Below, in pieces: positions 11,010-21,480 of a stretch of DNA of 64,000 nucleotides; position 1 is the first letter of the stretch; each line of letters opens with the position of its first letter. The stretch covers positions 1-64,000 of the forward strand of contig JAQOTA010000042.1 in the NCBI GenBank assembly GCA_029532415.1. The letters are read 5' to 3'. Position numbers and translations under genes: made by a program. The notes beneath the pieces were generated by a model. That model was not told the origin of the DNA, ran no database searches, and saw only the letters and a program-made list of their open reading frames with translations. The DNA comes from Marasmius tenuissimus. Taxonomy: Eukaryota; Basidiomycota; Agaricomycetes; Agaricales; Marasmiaceae.

Positions 11010-14000
11010 TAACAGGAAGCCTTTCATCCCATCTTGGTAGCCAATGAAAGTCATTAACTCACTGCGAGGAGCGAGCTTATTCTTCCTACGATCTTCAGGA
11101 ATGAAGACGTAGGCTGCACAACCCATAACTCGGAGATGTGAAACATCAGGTGCTTCGCCGTAAAGCATTTCGAACGGAGTTCGCCAGCTCAAACATTGCA
11201 CAGGTGTGCGATTGTAGAGGTGGACGGCGTGCACATGGCAGAATTCCCACCAGGACTGAGGCATGCAAGCTTCAAAGCAAAGAGCTTCAGCCTTCTCATG
11301 AATAGTCCTGTTAAATCGTTCAGCACGACCGTTTTGTTGTGGTGTATACGGTATGCTTTGATCCCTTTGGATCCCATACTCTTTCAGTACTGCATCGAAC
11401 TTATCTCCTTTGTACTCTCCCCCTTCATCGGACATCCAGGTCTTGACAACAGCATTGAACTGTGTTTTAACCATAGTAAGGAAGTCCCTCAAAGCGGGTA
11501 CTGCCTCGTCTTTCGTCTTGAGCTTGGAGGTCCAAACGTAGGATGTGCAGTCATCGAGAAAAGAGATGTAGTACTTGTACCGGTGATACGATTCAGCCAG
11601 GTACGACTTCAAATCCGAATGTATGCGTTCAAATGGTTTAGAAGCTCTTGTTGTAGAGTTGGGGAATGATTTCTCATGCATCTTGCCTTCAGCACAACCA
11701 TGACACAGAGGTGTCTTCTTAGTAGGCATCTTAAGGTCAAGTGGGAAACCTTGCGTATGTTTCCGAGCTTTGTTCAGGGCTTTATCTGATGGATGCCCAA
11801 AGCGTCTGTGCTCAATATCGTAGTCGACGTTATAAACGACCGACTTGGCCATTAAAATCTCAGCAGATGCTTTCTGCAAGTGTACCCAATAAATGGTTTG
11901 ACCAGGCATATGAGGATAGGAAACAAGCGACTGTCGTCGCTGTGATGAGTAGAAGGCTAACTTCTTCGCGTTTCCACGAATTGATAGACCATCTTGAAGG
12001 AACTCTCCCATTGATAGTAGACGTATGTCCAATTGAGGTATGTAATAGACAGGATAGAGTCGCGAAACACGCTCAGTAAGTTTCCCGTCATGTCCTTCAA
12101 CATTATGCTTAATGAAGACAGTGCCTTTACCCTTGATTTGTATAGGGTTGCCCTTATTCGCAGTATTTACAATAGGACCATCAAGCAATTCATATTCAGT
12201 GAAATCATTCAAGTCATTCGTGAAATGAGAGGAGGCACCAGAATCAAGGAGCCAACCCTGTGCGTTGTTCACACTTTTCTTTCCCTTGCACTGAGTACAA
12301 CCCACGAAGTGGGTGGAGATAGCATTGCAATATGATACAAGTGATGCCAGATCACTACGACTACGACGCGAACTACTGATACCAACTAGTTGTGTGCATC
12401 GCTGTAAGGTTGCATCAGATTGGGAAAGCAGGTCAAGGTACGGTACTTGCCTGTCATCGTGGAACGATCCAAGAGAGACGTCATCTGGGACGTCCTCTAC
12501 TCCTGCAGCTTCGGCAATGTCGTTGTCAACATCATTACCAAATAGAGAGGTCATATCGTCCATACCATCATCAGATCCCCAGTCCATCTCTACATCTTCA
12601 TCAGGATCAGTGCTGCGAGCACGTTTAGAAGAAGTAGAAGAAGGACATCCGGTTCCTTCATCTTCCGAATCGTCCTCCAGAACTCGCTTGGACGAGGAAC
12701 CAGGCTTCGAGATACGATCCTGGAGCGAACGATTGGCGGCCGACGTGACGATCTGTTCGAACGGTTTGAGATGCCGCGCCGTCTTAGGGACACCAAGTCT
12801 GTCAGCAAGTGAACGTGCTTCACGTACATCATCAAATACTGACTTGGATGGCTTGAAGCCGGTGAAGGACTGCATGGCAGCCAGATTCTTCTTGACAGCG
12901 GGAGCGACAGTGCTGTCACAGGACTTGTCCCAGTGACCAGTGAAGTGCGCTGGGGGCAGAGATCCTCTAGCACGGCTAGGAGGGGCACTGGCGATCTCGG
13001 TGCGCAAGGAGTTGTTGACTGTGTTCAACGCAATACGTTCCCTGCGGTCAGTGATCGAAGAGTAAGGACGGACAGGAGGAGGGGAAGCAACGACGGATGC
13101 GTAGGACGCAAGATGGGAGTGACCATGAGACCGATTGTTACCGCTGTTACCGCCGGCGTTGCCGGGACCCTGATGCTGGTTGATACCACTGCGGGTACCA
13201 CGCTGCTGCTGCTTCTTCTTCTTACCCTTGTTCTGGTTCGAAGATTGGCGTTGCTGCTGCTGCTGTGGTGGACAGGTGTTGGTCTGCTGCTGATACCCTC
13301 GCTGCTGACGTTGCTGCTGCGGACGTTGCTGCTGACCGAACGATGGTTCACGATTACCAGCACGCTTCACCGCAGAGAGGCGGTTGGCAAGCTGAGGGTT
13401 CTGGCGTTCGTACTCGACCATGATAGCATCATGGACTTCCGAAATGGTGATGCAGTCTTCATCCTCGGGATCCCTGACGTAGTCATGAAGGGATTTGGAT
13501 GAGGCGGCGTCCCATTCGGGAGGAATAGCGGCAATGAGCAAGAGGGACTTGATCAACTCGGGGAGAACCACTCCTACCTCGGAGAGTCGTTCGATGTAGG
13601 ACTTGAACTTGGCAATGCCGGCTTGGGGATGAGAGGTGGTAAGTCTGAAAGAGACGAGTTTAACAAAGTCGCCATAGATGGCAGGCAAAGTGGGCTCACC
13701 GTAGGTGAGGTTCAGCTGTTCCCAAGCCTTCTGGGCGTTCATGTCCTTGATCGGATCGAAGACTTCCTTGGTGGTTGTGATCTGGATAATCCCCATGAGC
13801 TGGAGATCTTCCTTATCCCATGTAAGACTCTCCTTTTGCCATGCGGCATGCTCTTCAGGAGGGACAGTGTCACAAACAACGGGAGTAACCCCTGCGGGGC
13901 TAGTGACAGTGCCAAGGGGCATGGAGGGACGTGGTTCGTCGCCAGTAAGATGACCATAAAGGCCTTGGGTCTTGCACATGGCTTCCATCTCGCCGGTGTA

Positions 14001-14060
14001 AACTTGTTTAAAGTTGGTATCGTCGAAGCAACCAGAGAAGTATTTCTTAACGTCGAACAT
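11010..14060 (-). pseudogene. Inner Copia gag, protease and integrase portion
   Basis: The chosen start is the ATG at 14060 (MFDVKKYFSGCFDD). The gag is followed by a glutamine-rich, basic region and a CTQCKGKK cysteine pair. Protease has DSGASSHF. Integrase has the H-H-C-C finger (HRRFGH and CHGCAEGK) and an intact DDE triad (HSDLKSY, MSDEGGEY, QQNGRAERFNRT). After GYQDGMKGF the sequence jumps straight to the linker that precedes RT. Roughly 50 residues present in the outer element are missing, and the frame changes. Before that break the protein looks functional. Confidence 0.9.
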
Positions 14061-14358
14061 GGTAGTAAGAGGTTGAAAGTTTGGTGTTGGATCTGGAAAA
14101 GACAGCATCAGCATGCGTCTAATCAACACAGGGAGCAGCCATCAAGGCGCTATGCTCAACGAGGCCATTGGATCCTTTAGATCCAATGTCGTCGAAGGAC
14201 GTACATCAATGCCATAGATCAAGCACTCAATTAAGAGGTCGATGGCAACATGCAGGTCCAGCCTAGCTAGCCAATGACAGCAGCCTAGGGGCGCTCGTCG
14301 CTGACAGCAGCCATCAAGGCGCTCGTCATTGTAGTCGGGCTAACCGGGGCCCATAACC
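14061..14358 (-). other. Inner Copia 5' leader with primer-binding site
   Basis: Non-coding leader between gag and the 5' LTR. The segment 14346-14358 reads GGTTATGGGCCCC on the minus strand right after the LTR. This matches the copia-type primer site complementary to the anticodon region of initiator tRNA-Met, rather than the tRNA 3' end used by most LTR elements. Confidence 0.75.
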
Positions 14359-14679
14359 TGATGAGCCGGCATGACGCCTAGCGCAGAGGACTACAACATA
14401 GCTATACTACTACTTACCAGAGAGGAGTTTAGAGAGATAGAGGCGAGACGTAGAAGCTCAAGCACACTGTAGATTCAGGTAGAGAACTACGAGCTTATAT
14501 ACATGTAAAGACAATAGAGTTACCATATAAGGACGACAATAGAAATTGTACATATGAGCATAATGAACAATGAAGAATAGAACAATAGTGTATGCATTGT
14601 CCCGCATAATACAATGGCGGGAAGTATGAACCGGGACTTCGGATATACCGGGATCTCATTATAGTCCACGGATTCAACA
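14359..14679 (-). repeat. Inner Copia 5' LTR (321 bp)
   Basis: It is identical to 5025-5345 and is followed at 14680-14684 by the GCAAA target duplication. Confidence 0.94.
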
Positions 14680-14684
14680 GCAAA

Positions 14685-16334
14685 ATGATCACCAATAAAT
14701 TGCGCAAATTTCATACGGGACACGATATCCGAACTACTACGTTTAGAAGCGGCTAATAAAGCGGCGCACTGTAGGTTTGTATCAGTGTTAGAAGAAAGAC
14801 TGAGATAAGGCACTTGCCTGTCATTGTCAGATTCCTCAGATCCAATGGAGACTGAATCGTACTCAACATTGTCGGAAAAACCAGCGGCATCTGCGATCTT
14901 GCTGTCAACGTCCATGGCACTTCCGCTCACAATCTCCGTACGCAAAGAATCGTTTACAGCGTTCAACGCAATACGATCCTCACGCTCAGAGTAGGAGTCC
15001 TCATAGAAAGAATCATAGAGGTCGTAAACCTTCTCGACGCTCTTAGCACGCTTTGCAGGTGGAGCAGTAGAGAAGGGACCATCAATACGATGCTTGAGGG
15101 AGGAAGAGGAAGCAGCCGCATATCCCTGTTCCATAGGTTCAAGGACGTGGGCATACTTGGGAACACCAAGATGATCGGCAAGACTGCGAGCAGCCTGAGC
15201 ATTCTCAAAAACAGTACCACCAGAGGTAGCACCGGAGAAACACTGCATGTGGAGTGGATCCCGGGATCGGTCCGCGGGATGTACGACAGATGGAGTATCA
15301 GGAACAATGGGTGGTGATGAGATGGACAAATGAGAGAGAGAAGCGATATGAGAATGACCCTTATGAGAGGAGTCACCCTTGTTGTCCTGAGAATCACCCT
15401 TCTTCTTTCTGCCATGTCGGTTGTTCTTCTTCTTCTGGTCGTTGTCGTTTTTAAACTGGTTGTTATTGTTAGACGTCGACGAAGGAGGATTGGACTGTTG
15501 GTTAAACTTCAGGTCCTTGTCCTTCTTCTTGACAGAAGAAATGCGCGACGCGAGAGGAGCGGGTTTCCGGGATTCGTAGTGGTTAATGACGGCATCACGA
15601 GCCACTTCAAAAGTAAGTTCAGCTGGCGAGTTACCATTGGTAGCGAATTCACGAGCGTTGGCCCATGACTGTGGAATGATAGAGAGAAGGAGCATCACTC
15701 TGACAAGAGTAGGAAGATCAATCTGAGCTTCAGTGAGCTGGCCGAATAAGAGTTCGAGTTTGGCAATCTCAGGAACGGGGTTACCACCGGACAAATGAAA
15801 CTCCATGACCGACTTGAAATCAGCCCAAACGGACACAGAAGTCTGTTGACCATAACGAGCCTTGATCTTCTCCCAAGCGTTCCAAGCTGTATCATCATCC
15901 TCAATAATACTCTGCACGGCAATGGTGGTGGTGGCACGTAGTGCACCCATGGCTTTGAATTCATACTTCTTCCAACGTCGATTATCCTTCTCATACCTGA
16001 TAAGATCCTTCTCATACCTCTCCAAAGTGTTAGCATACTGCTCCAGGTCCTTAGCATACTGCTGCATCTGAGTGTCAGTAGGAGAAACCGTCTCCGTATG
16101 TGTAGTCGCTTCAGTTGTAGTTGTAGCAGCAACAGTGACAGTGCGAGTAGTTGCTTTTGGTTCAGTTGGTTCAGTAGGTTTGTCAGGTTCATCAGGTTCA
16201 GGATCGTCATTGGTGTAGTGGTCGTAGAATTCGTTGATCATGGCATAGGTACCAAGACCCTTGGACCACTTGCGCCAGTTGACACCGCTGAAGACTTCAA
16301 CAGTGGGGATAAGGGTAGACATAACAGGAGCCAT
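14685..16334 (-). pseudogene. Outer Copia gag portion
   Basis: The likely start is the ATG at 16334 (MAPVMSTLIPTVEVFSGVNW). The N-terminal domain resembles copia Gag (GVNWRKWSKGL, then AWNAWEKIKARYGQQ), followed by a Thr/Pro/Glu-rich spacer and an Asn/Lys-rich basic region (NRHGRKKKGD). The frame reads into FAQFIGDHFA at the junction and continues as TCANCKGKK in the 5024 part once the inner element is removed. Gag would form the capsid. No stop or frameshift is visible in this half. Confidence 0.88.
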
Positions 16335-16662
16335 AGCGATCTGGAGTAATAAAACAACGATCAGCATAGGTTCATCATCATAGGCAATGATAAAAGAAAT
16401 CACTGCACGGTCAACGGCGATAGCCATCAATCGTTGTTGAGGACACAGTCCACCATCGTCAAACATCAATGAAGATGTCGACTTCACAGGTTCAGAACCG
16501 GTGTTAACGGTCTGCCCATCACGACAGTGATTAAGCAGTCACGATGGTTATCGAGTGCAACAACCACAATAGCGCATCATCATAGGCAGCACACAGTAAA
16601 GGTGCACATCCTAGAGAGCTGCCATCGCAGGGCACATCGATAGGGCACCGGGGTCCATAACC
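16335..16662 (-). other. Outer Copia 5' leader with primer-binding site
   Basis: The leader lies between gag and the 5' LTR. Positions 16651-16662 read GGTTATGGACCC on the minus strand, the same half-tRNA(iMet) type of primer site as in the inner element but with one base changed. Confidence 0.7.
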
Positions 16663-16920
16663 TGTTGGGGCAGAGGTCCTGCCCACGCAGTGGCAGCATG
16701 GGACAGACTAGCTCACCTGGAGATAGGCTTAGAGGCAGCAACAAGAGTAGTAAAAGTACTGGTATTGCATGTAGATACAGAGCTACTTGTATACTATACA
16801 GAGGTGGCTGTATCTTCTATAACAGGAGTGACTAGGAATAGCATAGATCATAGTGAAACAATTGAAGCATATATGCGGCCCGATACAACGGTCCATATAT
16901 CCGGTAGTCCGGATTCAACA
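16663..16920 (-). repeat. Outer Copia 5' LTR (258 bp)
   Basis: It matches 1174-1431 except for three A/G differences. One of them weakens the minus-strand TATA box (TATACAAG at 16786-16793). Confidence 0.92.
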
Positions 16921-17154
16921 GAGTCAAGTGCTGAAGGTCAAAGGTCAAGTGTCGATGTGGCAGGGTCCCCTGCACCAACGTCATACAAACCTTCTCAGTC
17001 TATTCTCTCATGTACAGTTCCATCATCACCTCCTCATTCATCATATTTCATTCACCATTATCTCCCTTCGCTTACACTGATTTCTATCTTACTCCTCCTT
17101 CCTAACTCACTTTCTTTTCAAATGGTTCATTCTCATTTTCAATTTCTTTCTCTT
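16921..17154. other. Right flank of the outer Copia; no gene
   Basis: The first 35 bases continue the GGTCAAG-type tract. The rest is pyrimidine-rich (CTC, TTC runs) with no gene recognised. Confidence 0.4.
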
Positions 17155-17610
17155 TATTGAGCCAGCATAGTTAAAGTGCACAGTGGGTATAACGAAGTAA
17201 ACCTCACATGGGTAATACACAGAGTGTTCTTGTAGGCTTGAGATGCTTGTGAAGAGGTGATAATCGAGTAGATTGTCCTAAGGCTTAAGGCCTTGGAATA
17301 CCAGCTTTTATACACAAGTTTCTGTACATGTAAGAGTAATTACAATACTATGAAACTACTACTAGAAGTAGGTATTTAGCCAATACTAATGAGTCTTTCG
17401 TCTGTTGTGCCTCGCACTTTGGACTATAAGCATCATACTTGATGTAACTACATACGTAGTAGATATCTACAGTGTCATTTGTGAAGCAATAACTATGTAG
17501 ATACATTCTTGCATGAGAGCGCAAGTGTTCCTAGAGGCGTAGCTCTATAAATAGTGCGACGCGTAAACAACACGTCAATATGTATCACATGATATCCATC
17601 ATGTTCAACA
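17155..17610 (-). repeat. Candidate solo LTR (about 456 bp)
   Basis: On the minus strand it begins TGTTGAACATG, resembling the TGTTGAATCC starts of both Copia LTRs here. Inside it carries TATAAAAG followed by a region similar to the inner LTR around its TATA box (ATGTAC/ATGTA, AGTAATTAC). CTCTT lies immediately outside both ends (17150-17154 and 17611-17615), consistent with a 5-bp target duplication. The left end reads TATTG rather than TG, so that boundary is uncertain. No internal retroelement sequence is attached. Confidence 0.5.
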
Positions 17611-18649
17611 CTCTTTCACATCTGCGATTCCATACCTCATGTTTCTGATACTGTCCAAGCTGAAGTCCCGATGGTGCTCACTCTTTAATCATTTGCAGTC
17701 AGAGATGCTCATTAACCTGAGGCCTTGTCCACCTCAGTAGCTCTCTTGATTTTGTAGGCCAAAGATGGAGATTGGTCACCTCCAGTGCGGTCGAGCCAGC
17801 GATGGGAAGAGTAGAAGTTGGGAAAAAGGTGGCGACATCAACCTTTTCATTTCCGCATTTCATTTTCTCTTTTTGGTTTTATCTCAATCTTATCTATGAT
17901 ATTCAATGATCACCGCTGTACATACATGACTGTTGTACTTGCCTCATGTACCATCTCACATATACTCGATGACTTGTTGATTGAAATTGTATCTCCCTTT
18001 CTGACTTTTACTTCCACGCCCGAACAAATGTTTAAGATTTTCGCAAAGATACGTATTTCTCTACATGTCTACGCTAACAAATCAACTTTAGGTACACGGA
18101 ACAAATTCTAGCTGAGATCACCGGGAACCCCAACCAGCACAGAACTTCGTCTCTCCCCATGAACTAACAGTTACTTCTTCATTGAGGGTTGAAGGTCAAG
18201 TGTCAAAGGTCGAGGGTCAAGGTGGGCTTTCACTGGTGTATTAACCAAGTTGTTAAGCTAAGGAAAGGTGGTATGTACATTGGGCTTATATACTGGAATC
18301 TGTCTAGGTCTGGAGTTGCTCTGAGTTGCGCTGAGTTGCGGGTGTGTGAGTCATTTGTAGTTGGACTGAGTTGTCGTGGGAGTGGCTGCAAATATCATGT
18401 GAGTTGTTGCAGCTGTTCATATATTATGACTCGGGGTGGCATGTGGAGATGTCTGCTGGGCATGGTCTGGAGCTGTGGTCTGGATGCATAGCTCCACTTA
18501 CTCCGTGGAGTCGTTTATAGAGATATTTGAATGAGTGGGAAAGGTGGTAAGGGAGAGGTGAGTTGGGCAGGAAAGGGTGTCTGTATGGGCACTTATTGGT
18601 GGGAGTAGGGGTAAATCGTAACACTGGCTGATCTTCAGTATTCCGATCT
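17611..18649. other. No gene recognised; second GGTCAAG tract at 18187-18222
   Basis: I see no supported coding sequence. A tract of GAAGGTCAAGTGTCAAAGG type at about 18187-18222 repeats the sequence into which the outer Copia inserted. The tract GAGTTGCTCTGAGTTGCGCTGAGTTGCGGG near 18312-18341 is a short GAGTTGC tandem. Confidence 0.4.
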
Positions 18650-19092
18650 TTGCTCTGTATCAAATCGAGAATCAAACCTATGGACTGCCTTCATAACGTT
18701 ACAGTCTTCACAGTGTCAGGGAGCCATTTGAAACTCCAAGAAGCGGTTTTGGCCGAGCTGTATCAATCTAGGTTGTTGAGTAGGAAAACTGGTGTACAAG
18801 AGTCACAAAGATTGTCTCTATTTGTACGAGCAATGCTAGAACTTCATTCCTGAACTTCATGAGTTTTGAAGCGGCGATTGCTCGTGCTGAAATGGTGATT
18901 ATGGTGTACCAAGAGTCCAAGACTCAAGTGTTTTGGTCCAAGATACTGTTGCCCAAGTGGTTGATCTGGCTTCCACTGATAGTGGAAAGTGTACGTCGCT
19001 CGCATAAGTACAAGGCATTTGTCAAGAATTTAGGGTCTCAGCTTGAATATCTTGCTGAACCATCGGGAAAGACGCATGTCACTCGGCGCTGA
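18650..19092 (+). pseudogene. Possible gene fragment, unknown family
   Basis: Two adjacent short frames (18650-18853 and 18859-19092) read SGSHLKLQEAVLAELYQSRL and then RAEMVIMVYQESKTQVFWSK, followed by a hydrophobic KWLIWLPLIVESVRR stretch. They are in different frames with no room for an intron, so if this was a gene it is broken. I recognise no family. It may be chance. Confidence 0.2.
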
Positions 19093-19560
19093 AGAGAGAG
19101 CTTCAAGTAGTTTGGATCAAGGAGAGAGAGTGTCCGAGGAAACAGTAATTGTACTGGATGCTAATGAGGGCATATAATGCAGCAATAAGCATCAAGCCAC
19201 GAGAGGTTCCGTTACAACTCTGATCTTGTTAGATTAGAGTTTGGCTAGGCTAGCAATCCCCTGAGGGAAACCGAAGAGGGTCTTGACCTCAAGTGGGGGG
19301 TAAAAAGCAAATTATAAAAAGTGCCCAGACAACACAAATCGGATGGCATTGTGATTCAGACTCCGCCCGAACCTGCTTTCACACCTCAACCTCATCGTCA
19401 CTTCCATTCGGTAGCCATCCTACCGTTAGCTCTTCCATGTCTCCAGTCCCGCCGTATCCTCAATAATAGATAAAAAATCATGATTGTTATTGCAGGTTCG
19501 TAAGCCCGTCTCGTGATCGAAGCTACGAGTCTGGCCTGTAAGTTTGATTACGTGGGTATG
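19093..19560. other. No gene; weak promoter-like sequence
   Basis: An ATTATAAAAAG TATA-like box near 19312 is followed by pyrimidine-rich sequence, but no convincing gene starts downstream. Confidence 0.3.
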
Positions 19561-21320
19561 AGTTTTAGCTGGGTTTCAAGGACGTACCTGTCATGCTTGG
19601 AGGATACAATCTGATACAGAAGGCTGGAGAGTCTGAATGGTATGTTTCTATGAGCTGTATTCCGCCTGATTGCACAGGTTTCCTATACCTGCAGTAGCAC
19701 AACCAACACACCACTCGTGAAGTTAAAACAAGGGAAAATCAGACATCTTCTCTGTATCCCAGAATCCCGGAGTTGGAATGTGTAGACGATTACTAGCTCG
19801 GATTTGAGGTGAGTAAAGGCAATCTCGTGGTATGTCTACTCATCATTTTACCAATCTTTTCCATAGTTGTGGAATGAACAATCAAACTTCCATCGAAGGA
19901 ATACACAGGGTTCTGGCATATTATCATTCACGAGAAGTTATCACCACTTCGGCGTGTGATCCTGTTGCACTCTCTACCGACCATAGATATGCTTCAGTAG
20001 CCCCGCACCAATCATTGGAAACGGACTTCTCCTCATTGCCAATCACGCCACGAAATAGCCAGAACGCCAGCTAGGTGGGGACATCCAGATGAAGTTTCTT
20101 GTTTTGATGTCTCCCATTTTGACCTCCTGGAGCATTGCGTATGATTTCGTCATTTTTGTGCTCCGAACCTCTGTCAGTTTTATCCACCAGGCCAACATTG
20201 CATACCCAACATTCAAACCCCTTGGAGGTTAACGACTTGTGCTGAATCCTGGAATACACGGTCAAGGCTTGTGCCCAACTATTTGATCATTCGAAGTTGT
20301 TGACCAATAACTTATGGGCCCGTGGAGCACAGGAAGCGCTATTTGCACGGGAATATGTCTTTGGCTAGACCTCAAGTCATTTTTTGACCGGGAAACACCT
20401 GGGAAACACCTCGAATTTTCGCCCTCTCTTTTGGCTTGAAAAGCTCTCAGTAAAGCTTAATATCGCTAGAATTGAACGAGATGTGTCTTTTCCTCTCCAC
20501 CTTCTTCTGGTGGTGGGTTGATAGGAGTCTGGAGATTTTGGGTGATTTGTGTCTTTGTATAGCTTGCTGGTGGGTGTCACACAAATTGAACCAAAACCTG
20601 AAATTGTTGTTCCATATCATGGAATACAAGCCCGCTCAGGATAGAGCCAGATATTCAAGCTACAAATCCTGCCTATCTGAGATCAATCATAAGAATATGG
20701 ATTCAGCCGGAGTTGCGGGATGTGAATTTTATGCTCGAGGTTTTCACGCCAATCAAGGGGCGAACAACCCGAATGGTATGTCTACTTCCTTAGATTGCAC
20801 TTCGCTTGGTTGAGGGGGTCTCGTTTATTCATCAGAAGTACAAACAACCCCCTCCTGTGTAATCCAGGGCATCAAAGATAGAAGGTGAATGGAATAGGCA
20901 GACACCTCGCGTTGAGGCGAGTTCAGGCAATCCCATCATATATTCACTCAGACTTTGCCATCTCTTTTCATAATTTAGATTGAAACAGTGGGGATATTAA
21001 TGTCATCGGCCGCACCGGCTATTCATATTTAGAACCTGCTTATTCCTTCGATGAAATGTTCAAACCCCAGCTGAGTTGTAGTGGACTGATAGAGCTATGG
21101 CCTCGACAATGCACGCCCCGAGTATGTTACCGTTCTGGTGGTGCTCATGAATCGCAAGGATTCATCCAAATATCTCCCCGGTCTCGATACCGGCCGGGAT
21201 ACGATATCTCTTTTCAGTCACTTACGGCCACCGTCCATTGCGTCTCAAAGTACCCTCATGTCACTCTGATCATTGCAACATCACAGAATACACGGCACGT
21301 TTGCATCGCTGCTATCTAAG
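19560..21320 (+). pseudogene. Two degenerate, tandemly duplicated gene fragments
   Basis: Unit 1 (about 19590-20074) and unit 2 (about 20710-21319) share order and short blocks. These are an exon ending GAATGGTATGT (Glu-Trp then a donor), an intron, GAGG(T/C)GAGT with a GGCAATC block, and a TCTTTTC-then-ATAG/TTAG acceptor. The second exon of unit 2 stays open for over 80 codons (GRTGYSYLEPAYSFDEMFK, then SPRSRYRPGYDISFQS) and that of unit 1 for about 70. Neither resembles a family I know. Duplication plus divergence suggests decayed copies of an unknown gene. Confidence 0.35.
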
Positions 21321-21480
21321 AGCGTGTTCTATCGTTCACCTTCCCAACCTTCCGTTTCACCTACTTTCAGAACATTCATGCGGATCTGCTGCTAGCCCAC
21401 GCTGCAAAGCGACGTTGAATTTCTCATCCTTATCACTCACGGGTGGATGTTGACTAGTCACTATCATGTGGACGATCTCT

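Larger units (their letters stand above)
5025..14679 (-). mobile_element. Inner Ty1/copia LTR retrotransposon, itself interrupted by a MULE
   Basis: It has LTRs at 5025-5345 and 14359-14679 (321 bp each, identical as far as I can read), and a 5-bp GCAAA duplication in the outer element. It also has a copia-type primer site (GGTTATGGGCCCC) and a polypurine tract (GAGGGGGTG). Without the MULE (5514-8949) and one 9-bp duplication the element is about 6.2 kb. Its pol is related to that of the outer element, but LTRs and gag are different, so it is a different family. Identical LTRs mean very recent insertion. An internal deletion with frameshift near 11007 breaks gag-pol, so it either moved in trans or decayed after insertion. 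Confidence 0.95.
1174..16920 (-). mobile_element. Outer Ty1/copia LTR retrotransposon, interrupted by a second Copia
   Basis: The element is bounded by 258-bp LTRs at 1174-1431 and 16663-16920 that begin TGTTGAATCC and end in CAACA on the minus strand. Gag and pol run right to left with protease, integrase, reverse transcriptase and RNase H in copia order. The primer-binding site (GGTTATGGACCC) and polypurine tract (GAGGGGGAG) sit next to the LTRs. Removing the inner element plus one copy of its GCAAA target duplication (5025-14684) leaves about 6.1 kb and rejoins gag and pol in one frame. The LTRs differ at 3 of 258 positions, all A/G, so insertion was recent. The element is disabled by an in-frame stop and a lost integrase catalytic Asp. 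Flanks GGGTC (1169-1173) and GAGTC (16921-16925) may be a target duplication with one mismatch. Confidence 0.93.

Noticed and set aside
12313..13502. Several plus-strand open frames over the inner gag
   Set aside because: They are antisense to the Gln/Ser-rich gag, whose codons leave the opposite strand open. No independent motif supports them.
17403..17610. Shorter LTR (TGTTG...CAACA) within the solo LTR candidate
   Set aside because: The inverted ends fit, but the flanks do not match (TTTCG versus CTCTT), whereas the 17155-17610 version has CTCTT on both sides.
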